Source: Halorussus lipolyticus (lineage in GTDB: Archaea > Halobacteriota > Halobacteria > Halobacteriales > Haladaptataceae). Taken from it: a DNA stretch of 64,000 nucleotides. Position numbers and translations under genes: made by a program. Position 1 is the stretch's first letter. Each line of letters opens with the position of its first letter. The notes beneath the pieces are model-generated. The model saw only the letters and a program-made list of their open reading frames with translations, searched no databases and was not told the DNA's origin. This document shows, one piece after another, positions 42,084 to 48,729 of this stretch. The stretch spans positions 62,001 to 126,000 of the forward strand of contig NZ_CP119808.1 of the NCBI RefSeq assembly GCF_029338375.1, in the 5' to 3' direction.

Positions 42084-42521
42084 ATGACTTCCCCCGAAAA
42101 CACCAACGACGACGCTTCGCTCGCACGACTAACCATCGCAGTCACGAACGCCACCCTTCCAGAAGACGAAGCCGAACAGCAGGCCCTCTGTGAATCACTC
42201 GAAGCGGCTGTTAGCACCGTCCTCAACGAGACGCTCGGTGACTCCATGGCAGACATCGAGGTGATGCTCGGGCAGACGTACACCTCGGTCAATCCCATCT
42301 GTCCAAGATGCGATAGCGCGCTCACGCTCGACGGTATCCATCTCGGCGAGGGTGCAGATGCGCACGCAGTCGCACGTTGCATAGGTGACTGTGGATGGAC
42401 CGGCGACGGCCTATTCAAACTCATCGACCTCGACAGAAACGTCGGCGACCACTCCGAAAGCGAGGTCCTCGCTGGAGGGGTTCGACCGGAGCACCAGCGG
42501 TACACCGACCGCGACTGCTAG
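42084..42521 (+). CDS. Zinc-ribbon accessory protein
   Basis: A 145-residue acidic protein. The N-terminal 70 residues are helical (EQQALCESLEAAVSTVL). CPRCDSALTLDGI and CIGDCGWTGDG near 75-110 form a probable zinc ribbon. The tail is polar. I do not recognise the family. It could bind nucleic acid; no regulatory element stands out in its short upstream gap. Confidence 0.5.
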   Translation: MTSPENTNDDASLARLTIAVTNATLPEDEAEQQALCESLEAAVSTVLNETLGDSMADIEVMLGQTYTSVNPICPRCDSALTLDGIHLGEGADAHAVARCIGDCGWTGDGLFKLIDLDRNVGDHSESEVLAGGVRPEHQRYTDRDC

Positions 42522-42604
42522 TCCGGTCGCGCTCTTTCGTTTCCACCTCGAAACACGTCTCACGTATTCTTCCGGCGTAGAGTCCCGAAAATCGCTCTCG
42601 GTGG

Positions 42605-42637
42605 TTTTTCGTCGCCTCCGACAGGAGCGGAGGCGAC
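42605..42637 (+). promoter_or_regulatory. T-run plus hairpin element 5
   Basis: T5 at 42605-42609, C, then a perfect 10-bp stem GTCGCCTCCG (42611-42620) with CGGAGGCGAC (42628-42637). It ends only 5 bases before the GTG start at 42643, so it could control translation. Confidence 0.6.
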
Positions 42638-42642
42638 AACAA

Positions 42643-42870
42643 GTGAGCAATGTCAGAGACGACGAATCGAATGGACTCTCACCAGAACAACGACTTGAGC
42701 CGCGAAACATCCGGCTCATCGATCCAAGCATTGCGACGATAGACGACATGGACACCCTCCGTGCCTGTGTCGCCTACGAGAACACCCACCAGAATCGCAT
42801 CCAAATCCTCCGACGGCTCAAGCGACGTGCAGAAGAACTCCGGTCAGAACAAGCTAACAGTAGCTGGTGA
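42643..42870 (+). CDS. Small helical protein (75 residues)
   Basis: GTG 42643 (MSNVRDDESNG) is chosen because a hairpin element ends 5 bases upstream; longer in-frame starts lie inside the preceding gene. The C-terminal half is a charged helix (YENTHQNRIQILRRLKRRAEELRSEQ, quoted in part: RRLKRRAEELRSEQ). An NIRLIDPSIATIDDMDTL segment precedes it. Not recognised. The size and charge suggest a DNA- or partner-binding peptide. Confidence 0.5.
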   Translation: MSNVRDDESNGLSPEQRLEPRNIRLIDPSIATIDDMDTLRACVAYENTHQNRIQILRRLKRRAEELRSEQANSSW

Positions 42871-43053
42871 AACGATTTCTTTATTCAGGCTATAGCCCGT
42901 AACTGAATCGGTGATTTTGCTCAATGCATGATGCGAATGTACTACGTAGCTTCTGTCAGGTTCGGAGTAGCTTAGGGGTGGCCGTGCTGAATACAGCGGA
43001 TGAATGCAGGAGCACATTGAAATGTGTGGCGTGGGATATATGCGCATTCAATT

Positions 43054-43800
43054 ATGCCCTGGCGAGACGATATCGAGACAGATGCCGTGAGCTACAGCGA
43101 TCATCCGAAAGAGGACGGTCCTGCTCCGATCGTCGACGAGTACGGAACAGGCGAGGTCATCGAACTACAGGTGACAGACGGAGAGGCGGTCTACGATTCG
43201 CAGTTCCAGTTCTGGATACAGAAAGACGGCGTTTGGGAGCACGCACCGTATATGGCTTGGAAAGTAGATAATCAGTCCGGAGAATATGGAGTGTTCGACG
43301 GCCACACCAGCAAGATTTGGTTTGGACCGCGTGATTTCGTCGTCGACGACGCTCGGTTTTCGTACGTCGAACTCACCGAGGATTGGCGTAAGAAGATTCA
43401 TTGGGAGGACATGGTCGATCGACTGTGGGGTGCGAAGCGTCAGTACAGCCACAAACAAATCGGTGACCTCGAAGAAGTAGCCGCCGAAGATCTTGTGAGT
43501 GAGCAGAACAAAAGCGGCGTCTATCAGTCGAAAATGGAGCCATCCTGGTCCGACGAGGGAAAGCTTCACGTTCAACTGTGGCGGCCCGAAACCTGCCAAA
43601 CGGTTTTCGTCGCTACGAGATTGGAGCGGTCCGATTCCGGAACCGTCACTGATGGTAAACGAGGAGTAATCGATAAGTTAGGGATACTCCCTGACAACGA
43701 TGACGATGCGATCAGTCTCGAGAACGATGCCCTCAGGACGTTACTGGCGGCCGCAGAGGACATTCGAGACGGAGATATTACCGGTCTTTCGATTACTTGA
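43054..43800 (+). CDS. Hypothetical protein (248 residues)
   Basis: ATG 43054 (MPWRDDIETDAV) sits about 20 bases after a GATATATGC TATA-like box and is preferred over an earlier in-frame ATG at 43024. The product is acidic, with an N-terminal strand-rich section (EVIELQVTDGEAVYDSQFQFW, quoted in part: YDSQFQFW), many aromatic residues and a helical C-terminus ending in LLAAAEDIRDGDI. No motif is recognised. It has no T-run/hairpin leader, unlike its neighbours. Confidence 0.5.
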   Translation: MPWRDDIETDAVSYSDHPKEDGPAPIVDEYGTGEVIELQVTDGEAVYDSQFQFWIQKDGVWEHAPYMAWKVDNQSGEYGVFDGHTSKIWFGPRDFVVDDARFSYVELTEDWRKKIHWEDMVDRLWGAKRQYSHKQIGDLEEVAAEDLVSEQNKSGVYQSKMEPSWSDEGKLHVQLWRPETCQTVFVATRLERSDSGTVTDGKRGVIDKLGILPDNDDDAISLENDALRTLLAAAEDIRDGDITGLSIT

Positions 43801-43957
43801 TTCGGAGCCGATTCCTTGGGTCGTCCGTGACGGGGCGCAGCAGTTGACCAACCGGACTCGATAGAGCCGCCGACATCACACTAAGGAGGTAAAACGCGTC
43901 GTGAATGCCGATAGTGATCCCTACATCCCCTGTACCGAACAATTCCAATTTCCACAT
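43793..43957 (-). CDS. Possible 54-residue ORF
   Basis: An open frame with ATG at 43957 (MWKLELFGTGDVGITIG) ends in TAA, overlapping the end of the convergent gene by 8 bases. Residues 1-40 are mostly hydrophobic or small. It lies in a stretch otherwise without genes. Support is weak: no clear promoter, no recognised family. Confidence 0.25.
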   Translation of the reverse strand: MWKLELFGTGDVGITIGIHDAFYLLSVMSAALSSPVGQLLRPVTDDPRNRLRIK

Positions 43958-44051
43958 TGGTGAGCCGCTGCCGTGGGAGATACGCGCCCTCTATTCAACA
44001 CACTTTTTCTGACACCTGTTAGTCAAATCGTTGGTGGCAGTAATAGAGACA

Positions 44052-44139
44052 CGCTCTCTATTGAGCGACGGTTACACGGACGGTTCTGAATACAGAAACC
44101 GTGCTACCAGCTACTGGTAACACTCCGTCTCGCGGAGTG
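44052..44139. repeat. Four stacked hairpins upstream of element 6
   Basis: In order: CGCTC/GAGCG (44052-44067), ACGGTTCTG with CAGAAACCGT and one bulge (44080-44102), TACCAG/CTGGTA (44105-44119), CACTCCG/CGGAGTG (44121-44139). They are followed directly by element 6. Confidence 0.55.
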
Positions 44140-44141
44140 CG

Positions 44142-44171
44142 TTTTTCGAGCCTCTGGCGGGTGGAGGCTCG
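44142..44171 (+). promoter_or_regulatory. T-run plus hairpin element 6
   Basis: T5 at 44142-44146, then a perfect 8-bp stem CGAGCCTC (44147-44154) with GAGGCTCG (44164-44171), loop TGGCGGGTG. It ends 6 bases before ATG 44178. Confidence 0.6.
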
Positions 44172-44177
44172 AAGAAC

Positions 44178-44477
44178 ATGAGTAATCGACCAGAGATCGA
44201 GATTCAGCACCAGACCGCGTTTGGAGACGATGGCCGACTCGAAGTCGTCGAAGAGAGCGTCGAGACATCCCTCGAAGATTTCGGCGCTGAGGTCGACCAC
44301 CGTAAGCGTGATTCCAAGCTGGACCGGCCGGAAGCAGACCAGTTCGGCGTTGACGACCGGCCCGAAGTAGCGCGCTCGTCCGAGAGCGACCAGTCAACCC
44401 TGTTTGCCGATACCGCCGACGACCAACGGACGCTTACAGGCGAGGAGGCGGCCACTCGGTGTCTCTTCGAGGAGTAA
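44178..44477 (+). CDS. Small acidic accessory protein (99 residues)
   Basis: A very acidic, mostly disordered-looking protein; EIEIQHQTAFGDDGRLEVVEESVET is the only strand-rich part, near residues 6-30. The C-terminus ends TGEEAATRCLFEE. Not recognised. Hairpin element 6 sits 6 bases before its ATG, and inverted repeat B begins at its stop codon. Confidence 0.5.
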   Translation: MSNRPEIEIQHQTAFGDDGRLEVVEESVETSLEDFGAEVDHRKRDSKLDRPEADQFGVDDRPEVARSSESDQSTLFADTADDQRTLTGEEAATRCLFEE

Positions 44478-44524
44478 CCAACAGTAGGGAGAATTCTACG
44501 GGTGTTGTTGGTTAATGTTGGCGT
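44475..44524. repeat. Long-spaced inverted repeat, copy B
   Basis: TAACCAACA at 44475-44483 and TGTTGGTTA at 44516-44524, 32 bases apart. The left arm includes the TAA stop of the preceding gene. A T-run/hairpin element follows 10 bases later, as after copy A. Confidence 0.65.
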
Positions 44525-44534
44525 CTGCGACTGG

Positions 44535-44561
44535 TTTTTCTGCCCCCGAGGGGTACGGGGC
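44535..44561 (+). promoter_or_regulatory. T-run plus hairpin element 7
   Basis: T5 at 44535-44539, then GCCCC (44542-44546) pairing with GGGGC (44557-44561), loop with GAGGGGTAC. It ends 31 bases before ATG 44593. Confidence 0.55.
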
Positions 44562-44592
44562 GATCACTCCCGCGTCTTCGAGGTGATTCGAG

Positions 44593-45594
44593 ATGGCGCT
44601 CTCAGCACGTCCGACCAGTCGCATCGCAACCGAAATTACAGCCGCCCGGCAAGCCGACCATGTAGCGTTCCTTCACCGCGTTCCCTTCGCGCTTGATGCA
44701 TTCCAACTCGGCTTTCTCACGGGCTTTCGCGAGGACTGTACCTACCAGCAGCAACAGTACACAGATCTGGAGCTGCCGGTCGGGATGCTCGACAACGATT
44801 TTCGCAATCCCGACCTTGATCGATACGTCGAGCGCTTTTTCGAGTACGAACCGCAGGTAGGTGTGGTCGGTGACGCCTACGACGTCGACGAGGTCGAGGA
44901 ATACGTTACTGCCGCGCGCGAAATCCAAGGGAGTTACCCGGATGCCGACCTCGTAATCGTCCCGAAGTGCCGTGCCGCGATTCGCGCGATTCCTGATGAC
45001 CTCGTTGTTGGGTACTCCCGTGGCTACGCCGATCGACTCGCCCACGAATTCTCTGACCCCGTGGATTGGCGTGGCCGTCGCGTCCATATTCTCGGTGGAA
45101 GCCCACCCAAGCAACTCAGCGTGATCGACCAGCTTACTCGTCCGACGCTGACAGGAGACCAACCCGCAGATATCGTCGGCCTCGACTGGAACGGTATCCA
45201 TCGCGGGGCGCAGTTCGGCGAGTTCTGGACGCCAGACGGGTGGGACGACAGCGGTCGCGACGCCGATCATGTAACGGTTCGCAAGACCGTGCGCCACGGC
45301 CTTGCTCGTGTTCGTGAGTTCTGGCAGGCGCAGGGCGTCTGGCCCGAGTCGACACCTCAAGAAGACGGGCGCGAAGTCGCGTATCAGGGTCCGTCACCGG
45401 GCGATATCGAGAGCGCAGCGTGCACCGAGTGTGGCACAAACGTATGGACGACCGAGCGCGGTCCATACGTCGCGGAGTACGACACGAGGGACATCTGTGG
45501 CTACTGTAGCTACGACTGTTACTTCACCCACCGACATCGGAACCACCTTGAAGAACTTGCTGGCGAGCAAAGCGTCTACCTCCCACCGGCGTGA
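44593..45594 (+). CDS. DUF6610-like protein, possible TGT-fold
   Basis: A 333-residue protein. The central part (VGVVGDAYD, a helix, ADLVIVPKC, DDLVVGYSRGYAD, VHILGGSPPKQLSVID, ADIVGLDWN) alternates strands and helices like a TIM barrel and recalls tRNA-guanine transglycosylase or DpdA-like enzymes. The C-terminus has a Cys set (CTECGTNVW and CGYCSYDCYF) suited to zinc. I associate this with the DUF6610 family on haloarchaeal plasmids. A role in 7-deazaguanine modification of DNA or tRNA is a hypothesis only. Its leader contains T-run/hairpin element 7. Confidence 0.5.
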   Translation: MALSARPTSRIATEITAARQADHVAFLHRVPFALDAFQLGFLTGFREDCTYQQQQYTDLELPVGMLDNDFRNPDLDRYVERFFEYEPQVGVVGDAYDVDEVEEYVTAAREIQGSYPDADLVIVPKCRAAIRAIPDDLVVGYSRGYADRLAHEFSDPVDWRGRRVHILGGSPPKQLSVIDQLTRPTLTGDQPADIVGLDWNGIHRGAQFGEFWTPDGWDDSGRDADHVTVRKTVRHGLARVREFWQAQGVWPESTPQEDGREVAYQGPSPGDIESAACTECGTNVWTTERGPYVAEYDTRDICGYCSYDCYFTHRHRNHLEELAGEQSVYLPPA

Positions 45595-45605
45595 CGCCAC
45601 GAGTG

Positions 45606-45633
45606 TTTTTTTGCGCCCCGAGGGGTGCGGCGC
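45606..45633 (+). promoter_or_regulatory. T-run plus hairpin element 8
   Basis: T7 at 45606-45612, then GCGCC (45613-45617) pairing with GGCGC (45629-45633), loop with GAGGGGTGC. It ends 45 bases before ATG 45679. Confidence 0.55.
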
Positions 45634-45678
45634 GTCCTACTCCGACGCAGTCGCCGTGAACGCGATTTACTGAAAATC

Positions 45679-46605
45679 ATGACTACGACCAGTGACTCGT
45701 CGGTCTCATTCGAGGAGACCGACGCCCGACGCGACGAGATGCACAGTACCATCGAAGCGTGGGTCGACGACCTCGTCGACCACGTCGACGATGCGCAGGC
45801 CAGCGAGGAGTTTCAAGACTGGCTGGACGTCCAGAGTCGCTTCCACGACTATTCCCATCGGAACACGCTCCTCATCCAACTCCAGTATCCCGAGGCGACG
45901 AAGGTTGCAGGCTACAACACGTGGCGGAATGAGTTCGACCGGCACGTCCAGGAAGGCGAACAGGCCATCTGGATTTGGGCCCCAATCATCACCAACCGGT
46001 GTCCCGACTGTGAGAACTCGCCGAGCTACCACGAACAAATCGGTTGTGAATACGACGAGACGCTGCCGGAGGAGTGGTCGAAAGGCCTCGTCGGGTTCAA
46101 GCCAACGGCGGTCTTCGATGTGTCTCAGACCGAAGGTGAACCGCTCCCCGAGCTAGAAGCCGAGGCGACTGGGGATGCCGACCACCTCGTGCCCGCACTC
46201 AAGGATGCGGCCGCTGATATCGGCGTGACAGTTCGTATCGTCGATGCTGACGAGTGGGCGCATGGCGACGCAACGGGCGTCTGCAAATATCGGAGTAAGC
46301 GTGATCTCCAACCAGTCGTCGAGGCGAAAGCCCGCTCGAATCAGGCCGAACTCGCGGTCACGCTGATTCACGAGTACGCCCATGCACTCCTCCACGCAGA
46401 CATCACCGACGAAACCGAGCGGGCGAAACGCGAGGTCGAAGCAGAAGCCGTCGCGTACATTGTTGGCCGGTACTGCGGGCTCAACACGAGTGGGTCGGCC
46501 TTCTACCTCGCTGCATGGCAGGGCGATGACTCGGAGGTAATCCAGAAGCGCCTCGGTCGAATCAGTTCGACCGCTCAGGAAATCATTGGGTCGCTTGAGG
46601 GGTAA
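45679..46605 (+). CDS. ArdC-like antirestriction protein with metallopeptidase domain
   Basis: A 308-residue protein from ATG 45679 (MTTTSDSSVSFEE); an earlier in-frame start would lie inside hairpin element 8. The N-terminal ArdC-like single-strand DNA-binding domain shows SRFHDYSHRNTLLIQLQYP and AGYNTWRNEF. It is followed by CPDCENSP and then a C-terminal zinc metallopeptidase with HEYAHALLH near residue 231 and a downstream Glu (REVEAEAVAYIV). ArdC proteins protect incoming plasmids from restriction. It is typical plasmid cargo, here on the same DNA as several restriction-like systems. Confidence 0.8.
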   Translation: MTTTSDSSVSFEETDARRDEMHSTIEAWVDDLVDHVDDAQASEEFQDWLDVQSRFHDYSHRNTLLIQLQYPEATKVAGYNTWRNEFDRHVQEGEQAIWIWAPIITNRCPDCENSPSYHEQIGCEYDETLPEEWSKGLVGFKPTAVFDVSQTEGEPLPELEAEATGDADHLVPALKDAAADIGVTVRIVDADEWAHGDATGVCKYRSKRDLQPVVEAKARSNQAELAVTLIHEYAHALLHADITDETERAKREVEAEAVAYIVGRYCGLNTSGSAFYLAAWQGDDSEVIQKRLGRISSTAQEIIGSLEG

Positions 46606-46687
46606 CGCCTGGGAACTACCCCGCTTTACTCGCTCTTTGAGGAAGAGACGTAATACCTGAAGTTCAGCTAACTGTTGCCGCCACCTA

Positions 46688-46724
46688 TTTATATGCTGTT
46701 GCACAAAATCAGATAGTGTCTGAT
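46688..46724 (+). promoter_or_regulatory. Promoter and palindrome of the MNT/HEPN operon
   Basis: TTTATATGC at 46688-46696 is a good TATA box about 30 bases before ATG 46725. ATCAGA (46708-46713) and TCTGAT (46719-46724) form a palindrome ending right at the start codon, a likely operator for the winged-helix domain of the first gene. Confidence 0.55.
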
Positions 46725-47405
46725 ATGGCAAAACGAGATATAACGATCTGCATTGATGCGTATCCAGATACAGATGCCGGTATCTTCCGCATCGGGGCCG
46801 CAGACGATATTCTCCGACTGCTGGCCGACGCTCACGAGACAGAGTTCACAATACCGGAACTTGTGGATGCGACCGACGTCACCCGCTCAACCGTCTGGCG
46901 AGCAGTCGACCTCCTTGACAGTATCGGGGCTGTCCGGATTCGAGAGACACCACAGCGCAACTACGTCGCGATCAACCTGAATCGACTCCAGAAAGACGAC
47001 CCGATACTCGCCATCGAACAATCAGAGTTCCACACCCCGATTCGGACATTCATCGAACACACCCAAGAGGCATTCGCCGATACTGATGACATCAGCGAAC
47101 TTCTCGGCATCGTTGTCTTCGGAAGTGTCGCCCGTGGAGACGCTGATCGCCAGAGCGACATCGACCTCTTCGTCGTAGTCGAAGGAAACCGGACGACCGC
47201 TCGACGCATCATCACGGACGTCGTTGCTGATCTACAAACCCAACGCTTCGATGGAGACCGGTTTGAGTTCGAGCCATACGTCGAATCTGTGGAGAGTGCA
47301 CGCAGGGCCGGAGCGAAACTTCGCGAGATTTTCGCTGAAGGGATTACAGTATACGGAAGCGACCAGCTTCAATCAATCAGAAAATCGGTGGTTGCTAATG
47401 AGTAG
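46725..47405 (+). CDS. Winged-helix MNT nucleotidyltransferase (antitoxin)
   Basis: A 226-residue protein. Residues 20-85 form a winged helix (TIPELVDATDVTRSTVWRAVDLLDSIG, quoted in part: DVTRSTVWRAVDLL). The nucleotidyltransferase follows: VVFGSVARGDADRQSDIDLFVV near 132-155 carries GSxARG and DxD. ATG 46725 is preferred; a GTG at 46716 overlaps the palindrome. The stop overlaps the HEPN gene start. A DNA-binding antitoxin that represses its own operon and modifies its toxin is the expected mode. Confidence 0.82.
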   Translation: MAKRDITICIDAYPDTDAGIFRIGAADDILRLLADAHETEFTIPELVDATDVTRSTVWRAVDLLDSIGAVRIRETPQRNYVAINLNRLQKDDPILAIEQSEFHTPIRTFIEHTQEAFADTDDISELLGIVVFGSVARGDADRQSDIDLFVVVEGNRTTARRIITDVVADLQTQRFDGDRFEFEPYVESVESARRAGAKLREIFAEGITVYGSDQLQSIRKSVVANE

Positions 47406-47895
47406 TACACAAATCGAGCAACTCATCAACGAGGTGCAAGCCGCGTTCGACCGCCGCCCAACTGAGATTGAATCCGGACTCGATGTGGAGGACGCAGCAC
47501 TCCTCCAGTTGCGGAAAGCCTGTCGGTTGCTCGCTGGCGCCGAAGCACTCCGTGAGGCGAATTATTACACGCTTGTTATCGAGGCCTCCTTTGTCGCCAT
47601 CGAACGGTCAGTTGAGTTCCGACTACTCGAGCGAGGAACAATGCAACCGGATGATCTACCGGGTACTCATCCTGGTGTCTACCGAGAGGCGGCGACAAGA
47701 GGCATCTTTTCTGAAACGATGGCGGAGGATCTTGCCGATCTGTGGCGTGATCACCGAGCAAAGACGTACTATCAGGATGGCCTTGCCTCAGCAGATCGTG
47801 CTGAAGCAATGTACGCACTCGCCAGCGAAATTCACGCTTACATCAACGGACGGTCTCGACAGAGTCACGAGTGTCTCTGTGACGAGATCGACTGA
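47398..47895 (+). CDS. HEPN-like toxin partner
   Basis: A 165-residue helical protein, ATG 47398 overlapping the MNT stop by 8 bases. A long helix pair (LQLRKACRLLAGAEALREANYYTLVIEASFVAIERS, quoted in part: YYTLVIEASFVAIERS) and a motif region LWRDHRAKTYYQ resemble HEPN proteins. The classic RxxxxH spacing is not exact, as Lys is where His is expected, so catalytic status is uncertain. In MNT/HEPN systems this partner is an RNase or tRNA-acting toxin. It would be the intact counterpart of the remnant at 40615. Confidence 0.65.
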   Translation: MSSTQIEQLINEVQAAFDRRPTEIESGLDVEDAALLQLRKACRLLAGAEALREANYYTLVIEASFVAIERSVEFRLLERGTMQPDDLPGTHPGVYREAATRGIFSETMAEDLADLWRDHRAKTYYQDGLASADRAEAMYALASEIHAYINGRSRQSHECLCDEID

Positions 47896-47995
47896 GTCTT
47901 AACCGAAATAACTCGCGCTGTGGTCGAACGTCGCTACGGACTCGGTAATCATATCGCCGTGTTCAGCTAAGTAAGGACTTCAAGTTCGATGCTCT

Positions 47996-48043
47996 GTAAC
48001 ATTGTACGAAACTCGTTTATAATGGAGTTTCGAGCAATGTTAC
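47996..48043. repeat. 19-base imperfect inverted repeat
   Basis: GTAACATTGTACGAAACTC (47996-48014) and GAGTTTCGAGCAATGTTAC (48025-48043) match with two mismatches around a 10-base loop containing TTTATAA. It lies between the HEPN gene and copy C of the other repeat family. Confidence 0.65.
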
Positions 48044-48083
48044 AGCCGGTGCATTGAGTTGACGGAAAATCCCTGAGACTGGT

Positions 48084-48125
48084 TTAACCAACAAAGATAT
48101 GCTCTTTCCGCCCCATGTTGGTTAA
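48084..48125. repeat. Long-spaced inverted repeat, copy C
   Basis: TTAACCAACA at 48084-48093 and TGTTGGTTAA at 48116-48125, 22 bases apart, ending 16 bases before ATG 48142. Same arms and spacing as copy A. Confidence 0.7.
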
Positions 48126-48141
48126 CACAGAGTGGGCCACC

Positions 48142-48465
48142 ATGTCCTACGAGCCACCGACACCCCCAGCTGAACTCCCCACCGACATCGGCGATACCCT
48201 CAATGACTACTCGCCCGAGCTCCTTCGTCACGTCGCCAGCTACGCAGAGGAACTTGCTGAATACCGTGAGCGTAAAGAGCGTCTTGCCGAGAAAGAGAAT
48301 GAGGATGAGATCGAAGAACGGCCGGACGACCTCCCAGATGGCGTCCCGTCAAAGGCGACAATCACAGTAAAGGAGATCAACGACAATCGGTACTACTACT
48401 GGCAGTGGCGGGACGGAGGCAAAACTAAATCAAAATACAAAGGACCGGTCAATCCGAATGAGTAG
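48142..48465 (+). CDS. DUF6788-like protein
   Basis: A 107-residue protein from ATG 48142 (MSYEPPTPPAELP); an earlier in-frame ATG at 48115 lies in the inverted repeat. A helical, highly charged middle (SYAEELAEYRERKERLAEKE) precedes a strand-rich end with YYYWQWRDGGKTKSKYKGPV, typical of the small DUF6788 family. Some relatives are linked to recombinases and mobile elements. Function unknown. Confidence 0.6.
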   Translation: MSYEPPTPPAELPTDIGDTLNDYSPELLRHVASYAEELAEYRERKERLAEKENEDEIEERPDDLPDGVPSKATITVKEINDNRYYYWQWRDGGKTKSKYKGPVNPNE

Positions 48466-48522
48466 TTCCCCGGAGATTACCATAGTTTGTGTAGATGTAA
48501 TTCATATTAAACCAGTCTGACA

Positions 48523-48540
48523 CTTCACTATTGCCAGTAA
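48523..48540 (-). repeat. Origin-type iteron, downstream outer copy
   Basis: CTTCACTATTGCCAGTAA, the reverse of the TTACTGGCAATAGTG motif found at 50282. It faces the cluster at 48622-48712. Confidence 0.6.
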
Positions 48541-48621
48541 AATCGGAGGGCAAGATACTGTATGATGAAATTGGCAACGATGGTTCTGAGCTAATCAATC
48601 GGATTAATTAGAAGACAGAGA

Positions 48622-48712
48622 TTACTGGCAATACCGGAGAGGATACTGGACAAACTGGCACTACCGGTCAGCGTTTTACTGGCAAAAGTGGAGAGGATAC
48701 TGGCAGTACTGG
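48622..48712 (+). repeat. Iteron cluster 3' of orc
   Basis: Four imperfect copies of an ACTGGCA motif: TTACTGGCAATACCGGAG (48622-48639), AAACTGGCACTACCGG (48652-48667), TTTACTGGCAAAAGTGGAG (48675-48693) and ATACTGGCAGTACTGG (48697-48712). Same motif as the pair upstream of orc. Confidence 0.65.
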
Positions 48713-48729
48713 TTCCGATGGTTTCTCTC

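Larger units (their letters stand above)
43801..44177. other. Region of degenerate sequence and stacked hairpins
   Basis: A 377-base stretch. The left part holds only the doubtful 54-residue minus-strand frame. The right part, 44052-44171, holds five successive hairpins leading into the 44178 gene. Confidence 0.45.

Noticed and set aside
44602..45360. 252-codon minus-strand open frame
   Set aside because: Antisense to the DUF6610-like gene; lacks motifs and a promoter.
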